Source: Karalla daura (Eukaryota > Chordata > Actinopteri > Chaetodontiformes > Leiognathidae). From it: DNA of 64,000 nucleotides. The position numbers and the translations under genes were made by a program. The notes below the pieces were generated by a model. That model worked only from the letters and a program-made list of their open reading frames with translations, did no database searches and had not been told where the DNA came from. Within the stretch, counting starts at the first letter, position 1. Every line of letters starts with the position of its first letter. The stretch spans positions 12,267,170-12,331,169 of the forward strand of contig CM055200.1 of the NCBI GenBank assembly GCA_029224185.1, in the 5' to 3' direction. Positions 13,926 to 26,000 of this stretch are shown here, piece after piece.

Positions 13926-15092
13926 ATTTGTGAAGATACTGTAAGAACCAGCTTTGCTACATGAGGACAGTGAGATAAATGCATTGCCTAGTTCTGCAAG
14001 ATATGTCAAATCTAAATTTCAGCATGTAGAATAGGAGTCTAGTTAAAATCTTAAACGCTCTGATGCATCTTATCCACTAGGACCATTTTACAATTCCACT
14101 GTTGAAACTGCGTGCAACAGCTGATAAGTGTAGCAGAACACATCGTATTAATTACCGTCACAGTCTGATTAAAGCCGCGGCTGCTGTGCCATGTGTGTAA
14201 ATGCGCACATCAATCTTACAAGTTTAACACAGGCTTGTTGTTTCAGCTGCCGTGTGATGATGCAGGTGTTTAATAAAAGGAAAGAATGTGACTCACATCC
14301 AGCTGCGGACAACAAACAGAGCTCCTCTGAACAACACCTGACATTATTGTAAAATTCAGACATCAATCTTACATGTGTCGGAGCAGCCCAGGTCACAGCA
14401 ATAATTGTACATTATGCAAACATAGTACAAAAATTATTCAGGAAAGTTGTTTTGTGATGCTGGAGCTACGTTGCACAGAGCCAAGTAAACTGAGGATTTT
14501 GGGAAGTGCAGTTTTCACAACGCACTTACCTCTATGCTGAACCACACCAGGGACAGCTGCATTCACAGTAAAAATTAATTCACCAATGTCTTAACAGACA
14601 TATCCATCCTCTGAACTATGCGTCTTATGCGCAGCTCTCCCCCTCCCTCTGATCCTCCATGTTAAGGCCGGTTCCACTCCACATTAAAATGCCAGGTCTG
14701 GGAGCCAGAAACTCTCTGCACCAGGCTCAAAACACAGCAGCTACAGAACAGACCCAAAGCTTTGGCTCTGACTCACATGAGCTCAAACGAGACACAGGAG
14801 GTTTTGTGATATATATCCTGTGCTCTTCAGACCTTCGTCCAACTCAGCTCAACCTAAATACAGACGGGAACGAACAAGCTCAGCTTTTTAGTAAACTAGT
14901 GTGTCTACTACAAATATGACTTGATCTTCCCTTTCCTACTTGTGTGATGTTCGGCAACCCTCTTTAATTTAACTTGGAGATTAAAGCTCATTTTTGTGTA
15001 GAAATACACGAGACTAACAAGACTAAATATACATGGTGCATCCATTAAAAGTAAACTTAGCTACATTTCTCGATTGCATCCATCATCCTCGT

Positions 15093-15300
15093 CGCTTCGT
15101 ACCCAACGGTATCGTCTGCTGGTGCCTATCCCAACACACATAGGGCAAAGGGAATTCACACACACAAACCAATCACTCTCACACTTACACCTTGGGAAAA
15201 TTTAGGAATTTAATATTGGACTGTGGAAGGAAACCAGAGTACCTGGAGGAAACCCACGCAGAGGCAAGAATGTATAAACTCTCCACAGGCAGGCCCTCAA
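15093..15300 (+). repeat. Dispersed teleost repeat, longer copy
   Basis: The best preserved copy of the family in this window. It runs from 'ggtgcctatcccaacacacatagggc' through 'ttggactgtggaaggaaac' and 'gtacctggaggaaaccc' to the 'ctctccacaggcaggccc' end. The internal order matches the copies at 12.0, 46.0 and 48.2 kb. Confidence 0.7.
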
Positions 15301-16719
15301 TTATCACCCCTGTTTGTAATTGTCAATTCCATATGTTGAAAAAAATAAAAAGATGCAGTGTGTAAATGCACAGGAGTACCTGTGAAAAGTTTACAGGTGC
15401 CTAGAAAACTCTGAGCATTACTGTCAGAGACAGTGTGAAGTCACTCGGCTTAAATTGGGTTCTTCTTTTTTGGCTTTTTAGCAGAAAAATGAAATTTTAA
15501 TTTATAGCCTCTGCATTTCATATTTAGTCCAAGGTGTTACGAATTGCTTTTCTCCACATACAGCTTTGTCTTTTCAATGTAGGGCAAACCACCAGCAGCA
15601 TTACAAATGGTCTTTGCTGATCTGCTGGCCCCTTTTCCAAAGGCCTTGTATTAATTCCAGGTTAAATTGGGAAGCTGGCTTCTTTGAAAGATTAGTTCTC
15701 AGCTTAACAAGATGTTTTTTATTCTGCACCGAAGTCCAATTTGTACCCAGGAAACTGATTCTGCAGGCAAAAGGAATCAACGTGGAGGTGGCAGTTTTTA
15801 CTTTGTAGGCCCAGAACTGATTAATTATAAAACACTATATAAACATGATCAGAACAAATTTACACTCAGGTGGTGGGTGTTGGATTAGCTTTCACAACCT
15901 CTGGAGGTAAAACTGATTCACTGAATTTTGTGGCTACTACAAGCAAGTAGAGTGATCAAGATTGACGCAAAAAAGATTTAGCTCATCAACAACTAAGCAA
16001 TGGGAGAAGTGAGTGGATCACGTTCACATGCTACCAAAGGAGGAGGTAAACAAATTATCCTGTTATGTGCTGTCAATGACGGTGTGTATTAGAGCCGGAG
16101 TGCCCAGTGGGAAATCACACAGAGTAATGATTGGAGAATCGGAGCCTGCCAGTGGGTATGGGTATCTGCTGTCAGACAGCAAGCGCTTCCCCTTAACCAG
16201 TCTGTCCGACAATAGCTCATGTCTATTTCAGGCAAAAACCACTCAGCGAATGCAAGGGATAGGCAGAAAGCAGCGATTTGTCTTTTAATGAGAAAAATAA
16301 ATTCCTAAACTTGGATTTATTCCCTCCAAATCTCTGACAGTCATTGAGAAATGATTCAATAGTTGCACTGAAAACAAAGACAAAACACTAAAGGCATCAC
16401 ATATGCCGCTAGAGAGACGAGCAGGTTGTTGAGATAATATCAAAGCGCCGGGAGAAGGAACAAACTCAGCCGTCTACATTTAATACAGCCATGCCAGATC
16501 AGTTGTCAATTATTCCCAATCTTTAATCAGTGTTTTATGACGCTCGATGCCCTCCTGAACCCTCTGTTTCCAAATATTGCTGCCATTATTTGCAGAATGA
16601 CAGTACCTCATTTTGCATTGCATATTAAACCAGCCTCATATCAATACAACAGCACTTTTTTTCTTTTATTCCCAGGAAAGCATGATACACCATTCATGGT
16701 CTGTATGCTCATTAGTGTT

Positions 16720-16753
16720 GGGGGGGGGGGGGGGGGGGGGTGGGGGGGGGGGG
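16720..16753 (+). repeat. Poly-G tract
   Basis: A run of 21 G, one T, then 12 G. The tract has obvious G-quadruplex potential and is prone to polymerase slippage, so its assembled length is unreliable. Frames through it give poly-Gly and are not genes. Confidence 0.95.
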
Positions 16754-17786
16754 CACATTTTCCCTTTCTTCAACTTTAATCCTTGCACCTTACCAATATG
16801 AGGTATGATGGGTTTCTTTATTCGAGGCCAAATCTTCATGCTTCATGCTGGAGCAGACAAGAGGACTGATTGCACTACATTGCCCCAGTAATTTCCCATG
16901 CTGGATGGGGTCACTCAGTCAAGAAAAGAGAGCAGATAGTTTTTGGCTCAAACTCATGAGATCGGAATCAGACTCAAGCTCTTCCTCAGAAATGCAGCAT
17001 GATCAGCCTATAAAAAAAAATAAAAAAAAAACCTGAGCAGCTCTTACGATGTACAATGAGTCCTGTCCTGGAGTGAAAAGTGTTGCTCCAATGAGGACTT
17101 GAGCAGGTAGTAACTGTGTGGTGGAGTATCACCTTGACCTCAGATAAGGCTAGCTTATAGATAAGAGTGGAATACAGATTCTGAATCCTGGCTGGAAGAG
17201 GCTGCGGTTTTCTCTCTGAGAGAGGGTGAGAGACTGATGGAGATGATAGGAAGACAAAATATCATAGAGGAGACCAAGCAATTAAATGCATCAGACTGAA
17301 TTTTGAAAAACTGTGACGATGTGAGCATATCTGAGCGATAACACATTGATACAGAGCTGAAGTGATTTACGCTTGTTTTATTGTACAAACATTCATATGT
17401 ATACATTTCAAAATTCTGTTTTTGTCTAAAATACATTAAGACAACCTAACAGTATTATGCAGTTGAGACTGGTCAATCTAAAATGTTTTTTTAAAATATG
17501 CCAAAGACATTTTTATTGATACAAACATGTTTTTTAATCCACAATGTTGAATCTTCAATCGCTTATTATTTAAAACATCCCACATTAAAGTTGCACCGTT
17601 TTTTAGAAAAAGAAATGTGGTTAAAGAACAATAACAATGAAGGAACAAAGAAATGAATGTGTTTTGAAGATAAAACCATTAAGTGCCACATTAACCATCA
17701 TTAAAAATGACAAAAACTTTTGGAATTATACAGAAACTTCAAAATCAGGTCACATTTTCCACTGTCATTTAACAAAGAAGCTGTCT

Positions 17787-17792
17787 TTTATT
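17787..17792 (-). terminator. Possible polyadenylation signal of the kinesin gene
   Basis: Reads AATAAA on the minus strand about 90 bases past the kinesin stop codon at 17885. Further AATAAA-like hexamers occur near 17.51 and 17.38 kb, so the true 3' end may lie further downstream. Confidence 0.45.
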
Positions 17793-17884
17793 GCACTGTC
17801 TGGCTGAGATGCACTCTTGCCACGGCTCTGTGTCAGCGAGAGTTTTCAAGCTGGGCTGTTCATTACTGGCTGCTCAGGCCTTGA

Positions 17885-20029
17885 TCAGACATTTGACAAG
17901 TGATTAATCAGGCAGGCGGCCTCAGAGGAGCAGCTGAAAGTTAATTTCCACACTTCTGCATGCGGCGATGAATTTGAAGCCTGAACGGGTGGTGTAGCCG
18001 TCTTCGTCTGGCTCTCAGGGTGACCCCTGCCCCTCATGTTTGCCAGGACTACATCCAGCGTGACAGCTCCGCACTCATCCTCATCGTGCACCATCACGCA
18101 GCGGACATCTGAGCGCTGACGAAGAGTCAAGTGGTGGAACTGGGGATGACGGGGCGCTACGGATATGGTGCATGGAGCTGGGTGAAAGACGGCGTCCTCC
18201 TGAACCAGACCCAGGTGGGTGTCTGTGAGGAAGAGATGGACTAACGGCTGAGTGCAGACACTGGGGCTGACGCACACTTCTACAGATGTGTAGAGCAGTA
18301 GCTGCACGTCTCCCAGAGAGACCGTCGTTTGATCCATGTTGCAGATGATGAGATAAAGCAAATCAGCGATGCTCCTCTGGAACTGGCTGCACACTCTTAA
18401 ACCAGCATCCAGGAGCAGGTCAGGCACATGCAAGTCCAAGTCCAGAGACATCTGCATCAGGTCTCCGCTGAACAAAGGGTGGTGGTGGACCCTGTTGTCC
18501 CCATGGCAGATGATACCAAAGATGGACAAGCACAGCTCTTTGGAAAGCTTCTGGCTGTGGGTGTAGACAGCTAGGATGCTTTCCTCTGTGGAGCCCATCA
18601 AACGCAGACTGTGGCCCGCCAAGTTGATCTGCACCTCCTTCAGCTGCAACAAGGGGAGGTGATGGAACAAGGTCAGGAGGCCAGAGTCAGACGTTAGGGT
18701 GTAGAGGCCGGTATCAAGCAGGACCAGCAGGGCCGGACGAGGCTCGGGCAGACTGCATTTAGCGACACTCATCCAAAAGAGAGCGACGATCTTCTGGGAG
18801 GTGAGCAGAGAGGTGGGGGTGAGGGACCGTAAAGTGTCCATCAGGTCTGACAGTGACAGAGTTTGCAGGTTCAAAAGAGATTCAGGAAAGTCTGTTAATG
18901 TTTGACACATGATTTTGACAGCAGGTTCGTTCTGCGGCACCTCTGAGCTCTCAACTGCCCGATTCTCATCTTTAGGTGTGTTGTTAACCTCCGGCTCCCT
19001 GATGTGCTTCACTGACACCAGCTCTGATATTGGTCCGTCTTCTTGTCTTACATCAACAGCAGTCATGTCTTGCTCTGGTGGTGACGGCAGATCTCCGGTA
19101 TTCTCAGGCCCTGTCCTGATGTCTGAACAGGGTGTAAGGTTTTGAGTTATCTCCATCTGGATGTGCTGTACGAAAGGTATTTTGTTCACCATTGAAAAAA
19201 TGTGACTGTCTCTGAGCAGAGAGAAGACAAAGCTCCCTTTCACCATGGAGAGGACTTGGCTGTCCTTCACCACAGACAGAACTTTACTGTCCCGGACTAG
19301 AGAGACAACGTGCCTGGACCAGTGTGCACTGACAGGTTGCAGTCTCTCTTCTCGGACTTGCTGCAGTGCAGTCGGAGAGCTCCAGAGGAGACGCCCCGCG
19401 TCCTGGACGATCAGAGTAACCCTGCTGAACAGAGAGTGCAGTCCTGAGCTTTGAACTGCTGCAGCCGCATCTTTCACACGCACTCCCGGGATCTCATCCA
19501 GACCAACGGGTCCATCCATCTCTCCACAGACGACCTGGCCCTTGCAGGTTTTCTCCTCGGATGGACAACGGGCCGTCAGCCTGTTGAGAGGCTTTTCATG
19601 GAGGCAGGAACAAGCACTGGTCTGTGGGAGGACAGATGTGGAGCTGGTTTCTCGGGTGCTCTGCGGGGGGGACCTGCTGCCTAATGAGCTCCCACCAGAG
19701 CCAGGTCTCCCCTCGTAGCAGTCAGCCACGACACCTTGGATCTCATTAGCATTCCCCTCTGGTTTTTCGCCACATCCATCACCATGGCCCAGGACACTTG
19801 TCTGCTGGAGGCTGGCATCCCCTGACCAAACCTGCTCTTCCTTATAAGTTGCAGCCGCGTCCCAGCTCTGCGCTCTCCTCTGCGGCCACTCAGACACGAG
19901 CCCTGGCGCTGATTTATGACACTGGTCCCTTTCCTGCTCCTGGCCATCCCTGGTGCTTACCCCACCCCGTAGTGCATCTCCATCCAACTCAAAATGAGGG
20001 TGAGGGACAGGATATTTCCCAGGTATGGC
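17885..20029 (-). CDS. Last coding exon of the kinesin-3 gene: unusual 715-codon tail
   Basis: The acceptor follows a pyrimidine-rich tract ending in CTAG. The frame is open for 714 codons to TGA and joins the preceding exon in phase. Protein residues 608 to about 1000 are Ser/Pro/Gly-rich and probably disordered, apart from five consecutive 9-residue repeats at 850-894. Residues 1021-1114 and 1201-1321 each alternate short hydrophobic strands and end in a helix-like segment, the pattern of a PH-like fold. The second stretch runs from VHLFLTDTHLGLV to the C-terminus near CLINHLSNV. I recognise no named domain. A lipid- or cargo-binding role, by analogy with the PX domain of KIF16B or START domain of STARD9, is inference. 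There is no signal peptide or membrane segment. Confidence 0.8.
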   Translation of the reverse strand, partial: AIPGKYPVPHPHFELDGDALRGGVSTRDGQEQERDQCHKSAPGLVSEWPQRRAQSWDAAATYKEEQVWSGDASLQQTSVLGHGDGCGEKPEGNANEIQGVVADCYEGRPGSGGSSLGSRSPPQSTRETSSTSVLPQTSACSCLHEKPLNRLTARCPSEEKTCKGQVVCGEMDGPVGLDEIPGVRVKDAAAAVQSSGLHSLFSRVTLIVQDAGRLLWSSPTALQQVREERLQPVSAHWSRHVVSLVRDSKVLSVVKDSQVLSMVKGSFVFSLLRDSHIFSMVNKIPFVQHIQMEITQNLTPCSDIRTGPENTGDLPSPPEQDMTAVDVRQEDGPISELVSVKHIREPEVNNTPKDENRAVESSEVPQNEPAVKIMCQTLTDFPESLLNLQTLSLSDLMDTLRSLTPTSLLTSQKIVALFWMSVAKCSLPEPRPALLVLLDTGLYTLTSDSGLLTLFHHLPLLQLKEVQINLAGHSLRLMGSTEESILAVYTHSQKLSKELCLSIFGIICHGDNRVHHHPLFSGDLMQMSLDLDLHVPDLLLDAGLRVCSQFQRSIADLLYLIICNMDQTTVSLGDVQLLLYTSVEVCVSPSVCTQPLVHLFLTDTHLGLVQEDAVFHPAPCTISVAPRHPQFHHLTLRQRSDVRCVMVHDEDECGAVTLDVVLANMRGRGHPESQTKTATPPVQASNSSPHAEVWKLTFSCSSEAACLINHLSNV

Positions 20030-23000
20030 CTAGTTTATATTGGGTGGGTGGATGAGAAACAGAGAGAGAAAATAACTCAAAAAGGATTTTATGGGGGGAC
20101 AAAAAAGTCATTTAAGACTTTCATTTTATGCAATATGCCACAAAATAATTACTGAAACTGCTATGAAGGTCTTGAAATAACTGTCAGCCAGCACCTTTTA
20201 AAGCATATATTTATGTATTCAATTATATTTGAATTCATGAATACCTCCACTGGAAAATGGAGAGAAGAATACCAAGGTATAAACAAATATTTCAACAGTC
20301 CTCTCACTGCAATAGGCTTTCTCAAAACGAGTGTCATTTTCTTTGAAACCCCTACAGGAGAGTGTAAAGATGTGCATAATGCACAAACAACAAGCCAAGG
20401 GAGAATGTATTTCATGCTTCATAAAAATCTGCATTGGCCTGGCTGGAAAACTGGGTAGGTATTGACTTGTGCTCTGTATGACATCCTTAGCTGCAAAGTA
20501 GCAATATGACATTGTTTGCAGTCGTAGTAGCTTTGTTCTTCTATTTTACTAAATTGTTACCTGATTTCTGTTGATTAAATTGTTATTTCTATCATCCCTA
20601 ATTTTGACAGATTTGTGACTCCAGAGAAACATGCGGGTACATACTCTTGTGATGAGCTTCTCCACTGAGGTGAGACAGCTGCTGGACTCAGCTGTCTCTG
20701 CTGCCTGCACATTCATCTGCCTGAAAAGGGACAGCGGAGATGCAAGAATGAAATAACACATTTCATATTCTATCACGGAACAAAAATTGTGTCTTGATAT
20801 GAAGAGAGATGTGCACGGCGCAGCTGTGTTTGTATGCTTATAGTCGCCGCCGGGCTCGTTCTTTCAAAAGCAAATTGAATTATTTGCTGTGGTATGACAC
20901 TGGAGACTTCAAACTGTTTGCAGGCAAAAGAGAGGACTGTGATACACCCCCCTATACACCCATCCCAAGGCCCCCCAGCATCCCCTTCACAAAAAACCAT
21001 CCATTAGATTTGAAAAGCAAACAGCCCAAATGGCTGAATGAGATTAGAGCCACTCTACTAGCTGTGAAATTAAATAGAATCTGGGCATGTTGATTTGAGG
21101 ATTTACATACAATACTCAGCACTCCAGAGGAGGGGAGCAGAAACCAAATATACAGCTCAGAATGATTTCTGACAGTAAACTGTGGCTTTGCCTGAGCTTT
21201 GTGTGTTGCGGCAAGTTGATGAGGGGGGGAAGCGGGAGCACTAAAGCATTGACAACGTCAACAAGAGGAGCACGGTGCAGGTCCTCGCGATGATTAAAGG
21301 ATTTCTGCAGATCCCGAGGATCAGCGCAGACGATGTCCTGTACTCAGCGTTGTTCGTCTACTCACATGAATAAAATGGCAGAGTACCAATCTGAGATTCC
21401 CAGTCTAAGAAGTCGATCGCATTTTCAGGATAGAGTCTCCTTCAGCCACACTCGCTGCTCACGTGCAGCGGTTTACCATGTCCCCGCTGTGGACTGGCTG
21501 AACAAAACTGCTACACAAACAACAGATTCATTAACATCACCGCAGAGAGCACAGCTCGCCTCCGCCCCAGCTTCCTCAGCACCAGCTCTTTCCACCTCTG
21601 CCCCCGTTGTCTTCTCTTCTGCTCTACATTAATGGGGAGCTCCATCAGTTTCTTTTGAAAGTCTTTTCATGTCCGGGCTACATCTGTTCCAGCTCCACTG
21701 GAACTCCTGCCAGTCCACCTCCTGCTGGCTGAGCCCGTCCTCCACCCTGCAAGAAGTCTAATCACACGTGTGTATTCAAACACACAGGCGTTAATAAAGG
21801 TATGCCTCGCATGCGATAAAAGACCTCCTGCATCCTTTCATATGCACTCTCCATCTCATGATATACTCGCACAGATTTTCAGTTAATTTTCGGCAACCTG
21901 GGAACTGCTTAGGGTGAAGTGTCACATAAAAGAAATGGGAGAGAAAAGCCACTGGAGCCTTGAGTTAGACAAGGTCGCAGGTTAGGACGTAAGATTAGAG
22001 CTCAGGGGGTGATGGACATTTACCAGTGTAAAAACACCATTTCAGCAGCTGTATAAGAGGAGCTAAAAAGAAAATTTGCCACTTGCCAGAGATGGAGACT
22101 GGGAGGATTGTCAGATGAGGAACTTTCAGAGCTGAGGTGGTCATTAAAAGCTGTGGGGTCAGAGCCTGTGGCCTTGTGTGGGTTCAAAAAGTTCCAACAT
22201 ACACTCAACATGCACAGTCTATTCAATAGAGAATGAAGCAAACACAGAGGCCCGACTACTACTTCAGCATAACAAACAGGAGTTCTCACTGTTATGAATT
22301 TATCTGCAATACAAAAAAAAAGACCCTGCCATGGCATACCTAGCCAAACATATCCATCCAGTACATTTCTGGAGTAAGAGCTCAATGTAATTGATTTTTT
22401 ACTCGTCATGTTTACAGGCAAGGTCAGATGGGAAAATCTGCATTCATCTGACAGAAATGCACTTTGATTTGCTGATGTAAAAAAAAAAAATCAAAAGATT
22501 GGGATGAATAAAAATTTTCTCACACTCTAGGAAACAGGTCATATTTTTGTTGTTAATGCACTTAGCCTCAAACCCTCAGGAGAGAGAGTGTGACAACCGA
22601 CTGATGGACCCGATTAATGTGCAGGATGCTTTTGTGACTGCAGGTCAGTTCATTGGTATCTGGTGTCACTACCGCAGCTGAAGCGATATGCTCTGCCTGC
22701 ATTCAAAATATTGGCTCTTATTTACCTCTGAGGGCTATTTCCAGGATGATTGGCCAAACTGACAGATTAATTCTGTCCTTGCTGCTAGGGAGTTTACGCT
22801 ATGCAGACAACAACCACATCAAGGGTGGAATACATATCGAGGAAGTGAGAGAGATTGCTCCACTTGAACAGATGACGGTTCAGCTTGCCAGGTGAGAGGA
22901 GGTTATTAAAAAAAAGGGGGGGGGATGATCACCTGAATGCACCATTTAATAATTCATGTTGCGTGGTCACTAAAATAAATCTGTGTATTTTGCAACGTGC

Positions 23001-26000
23001 TACATATCCACCTCAGTGTGCCATACACACTGCTTGAACTGTAAAGCTGAGCTGTCATTAACACCTACAGACTTCAATCATGCCGCCCCAGTCTCTGTCC
23101 AGCACTGACTCCTACTGCACTGCATTTTTCTCGATTTTTCACCCACTCAGTCACACACACACAGAGTAACTGATGGAGCTAATGACTGACAATAGTAGCT
23201 GTTTTTGTCCAATGATAGTTGCCTTGTAGCAGTCCTCTCTGTACACGCGTTTCCCATCTTTCTCCCTTTATGTGGGAGCTGTTGCAGATCAGCAGATCGG
23301 GAACGTTGGTTGCAGAAAGTATGAATCACCTCAGCTGAAAGGGCAGTCTTTTTTTGGGTGGGATACTGCACTGGGAGGGGAAATTACATGTCAGACAACC
23401 CCACAAGCTGTAAAACATCAGGGTTATCAGATCATGCGGTGAATGTGGATCACTTGAGAGTGAATTGGATTTTGGGCACTAATTCAATGAACACTGGGAC
23501 ACTGTCAGATCAATGGCCTGTCACACAGTTCCACGGCAGCGGGAGAGAATAAACATCAGTCACATTAACATAACGTCTCTGAGAGAACGGTGGGGTACGG
23601 GGCGAAAATAAAAGCAGCTGCTAATGGAAATAAATCGTGAAGTTTGATTTAGCTGGGCTAAAATACAGCATACTGATGGTCACAAGTCACTATGCTTTGG
23701 GCTTTTATCATTGAGTGAAAGCTGGTGCAGCCTGCAGTTTCATTTTTAGTTCATCAAATGTTTGTTTTAGCTGATCAAAATCCTGAATCCACTTACCTGA
23801 ATGAAACTTCCCTCTTTTGTTTTTTAGAGGCCACTTCAGTTAAATTTATGTCCTTGGTAATTTGAGCAACAGTATATCAAAAAGTTCCATTTAAGAAGCT
23901 TTCATTAAGCTTTTCTCTCTGATGACTGAGATATTCATTGGTCCTATATGTGCCTGTTTCAGACTGGTAACCTGTCCAGGCTATATTCCCTGCCTTTGCC
24001 CTATATATGCCATTAACAGGCACCAGCAGACCCCCATCCCGCTTATCATAAGTCTTTTTTGATTTATTATATTTTCAGAGTGCGAACGGGCTGATGCAAG
24101 AGGGACCTGCTTTAAGTCAAATGTATTCTGGGAGTGTTTTCTGGGAAACTGCAATGACATGCCCTTGTTTGTAGGACACGTGCCTGTTGTGATTTCTTCT
24201 CGCCTGACATCATGCCTCTCAGAATGGCTTTCTGCATGTTCCCCGAGTCTCCCCACAGAAACGCTGCCATGATTTATGGCTTTGATTTGGTCGGCGTGCG
24301 CGATGAATGCTGCTCAATAAGCAGACGCGTCGTGGAGATTGAAGTGGAGTGGGTTCAGTTATGCTTGGGTCGCAGAGCGTGGAGAACTGTTTCACAGCGT
24401 CTGCGTTAAGTCTCACCCTGGATTCAGCAGCATCCTGTCGGACAGATTCTCGGTGGATTTGGACACGTCAGTCAAGTGCAGGCTGACGGCAGCCGGCGAG
24501 CCTCTCTGCAGACAAAAGGATGAGACAGCACTGTGAAATGAGAGTCTCTCAAAATGAATGGCAGCTGCCTATGGTTTGTTTACAATTACATAACGGTGTA
24601 ATTGTAGCATATGCGATTTGTTACGGAACAAAAGCAGAGCTTAGACAAGGCTTTCAAAGGATGTCAAGATCTGATATCTTGTTTATTAAAGCCCCATGGT
24701 AAAACAGGTTTAAACAGCATTAGGCGATCACATTCCCCCAAAAACAAAAACATTTTGCCTGGCAAGAGAACAGCTTGAATGCACAGTCGGGTCCATTATT
24801 GTAGTTTTTACAGTTTATCTTTAGCACCACTCTCTCTGAGGATTTCCACGTTACTGTTGGAAACAGTTGGAAAAAGAGGCAATACTACACAATTTGCTTC
24901 CATTTTAAAAACCACTTTTTTGCACAACAGTTAATAGACATTCTGGGAGAGCTGGCACATATTCAGCCCGAACAAATGTGGATCTCTTGAGACCATCTCA
25001 TTTGGAGTCAATGTTAAAAATGAATGGCAAATGCTCTTTTTGGAACCACAGTGAAGCCTGGCTGTCTGCACTTTACTTGGCTGTAATAACGTGCAATTTT
25101 CATAATGGGGAGAGCAGAAGGCTGTCAAAAACCAGAAGTACGACAACAGAAAATAAAGCACAGGAGGAAGTGCTTTAAGGGGAAGCATACTCAGCTGCAG
25201 GCTTTACGGTCTCCATCTAAACTCACAATTTTCTTTTGTGTAACCATTGAAAATATTCCAGACCTTTATTTTTTTTTTTAAAAAACATTAATATGAATGT
25301 TATCAGGCACTGAAATTATCAATGCCTGTTCAATGCTTCTGCTTTTAGAAAACATTTTTCACCCATTGACTGTTTTCATAGCCCTTTGATGAATAAACCA
25401 TATGTCATAGGAGCCTTTCAACAGCAACCTTTACTGCCACAAAGCTATGAAGCATCCAGGCAACTGTATTTGTATTCACAGAGCCTGAGGAATGGCAGTC
25501 TGCAGCTCTTTCAGTGTGTCTACAGTGAAAACTCTGCTCTGAGCAGATCTGGGCTGATCTAACAGCATTTTTGTATCCTTACTCTCACTGATAGTTTTCA
25601 GTAAAAAAAAAGGAAGAAAAAAAGGATTTGGGGCGTTTTGAAAAGTTCAGTTTGGAGTGTCTTGGTGAACTGACCAAAAATCACTTCTGTCACTTCACTG
25701 CTGCTCCATTTTGCTTACACTGCAATTTATACTACAAGACAGAGAGCTGCAAAAGTGTTGACCTAGTTGTGGACATTTGTCTTTCCATTGACAACAAAGA
25801 CATTTAGCCACAGTTGATCCAGGTCATAAGATCCTAGTTATATGTTCAATCCACTGTTAGAAGACAATAAATATATAATAAAAATGATGAAGTCAAAAGA
25901 TAGTGAACATTTTGCATCAACACCATTCAACAAGCAATTCATGGCTCTGGCTTCCCTCCCAGAACTACTGAATTATATCAGATATATTCACCCATATCTT

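Larger units (their letters stand above)
1..17400. other. Gene-poor intergenic region
   Basis: No multi-exon gene could be supported on either strand. Open frames here are short (at most about 190 codons), lack flanking splice sites in phase and resemble no protein family I know; the longest lie over a GT microsatellite near 6.35 kb. The stretch holds simple repeats, poly-G tracts and several dispersed teleost repeat fragments, which are listed separately. Long AT-rich, non-repetitive stretches could be conserved regulatory DNA for a neighbouring gene, but conservation cannot be judged from one sequence. A very compact candidate transcript at about 8.0-8.4 kb is the only gene-like signal. Confidence 0.7.

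Noticed and set aside
16537..16801. Glycine-rich short frames
   Set aside because: Produced by translating the poly-G tract.
25480..25540. Possible kinesin exon encoding VFTVDTLKELQTAIPQA on the minus strand
   Set aside because: It has GT and AG edges, but its exit phase does not join the next supported exon, and the gene is already in phase without it.
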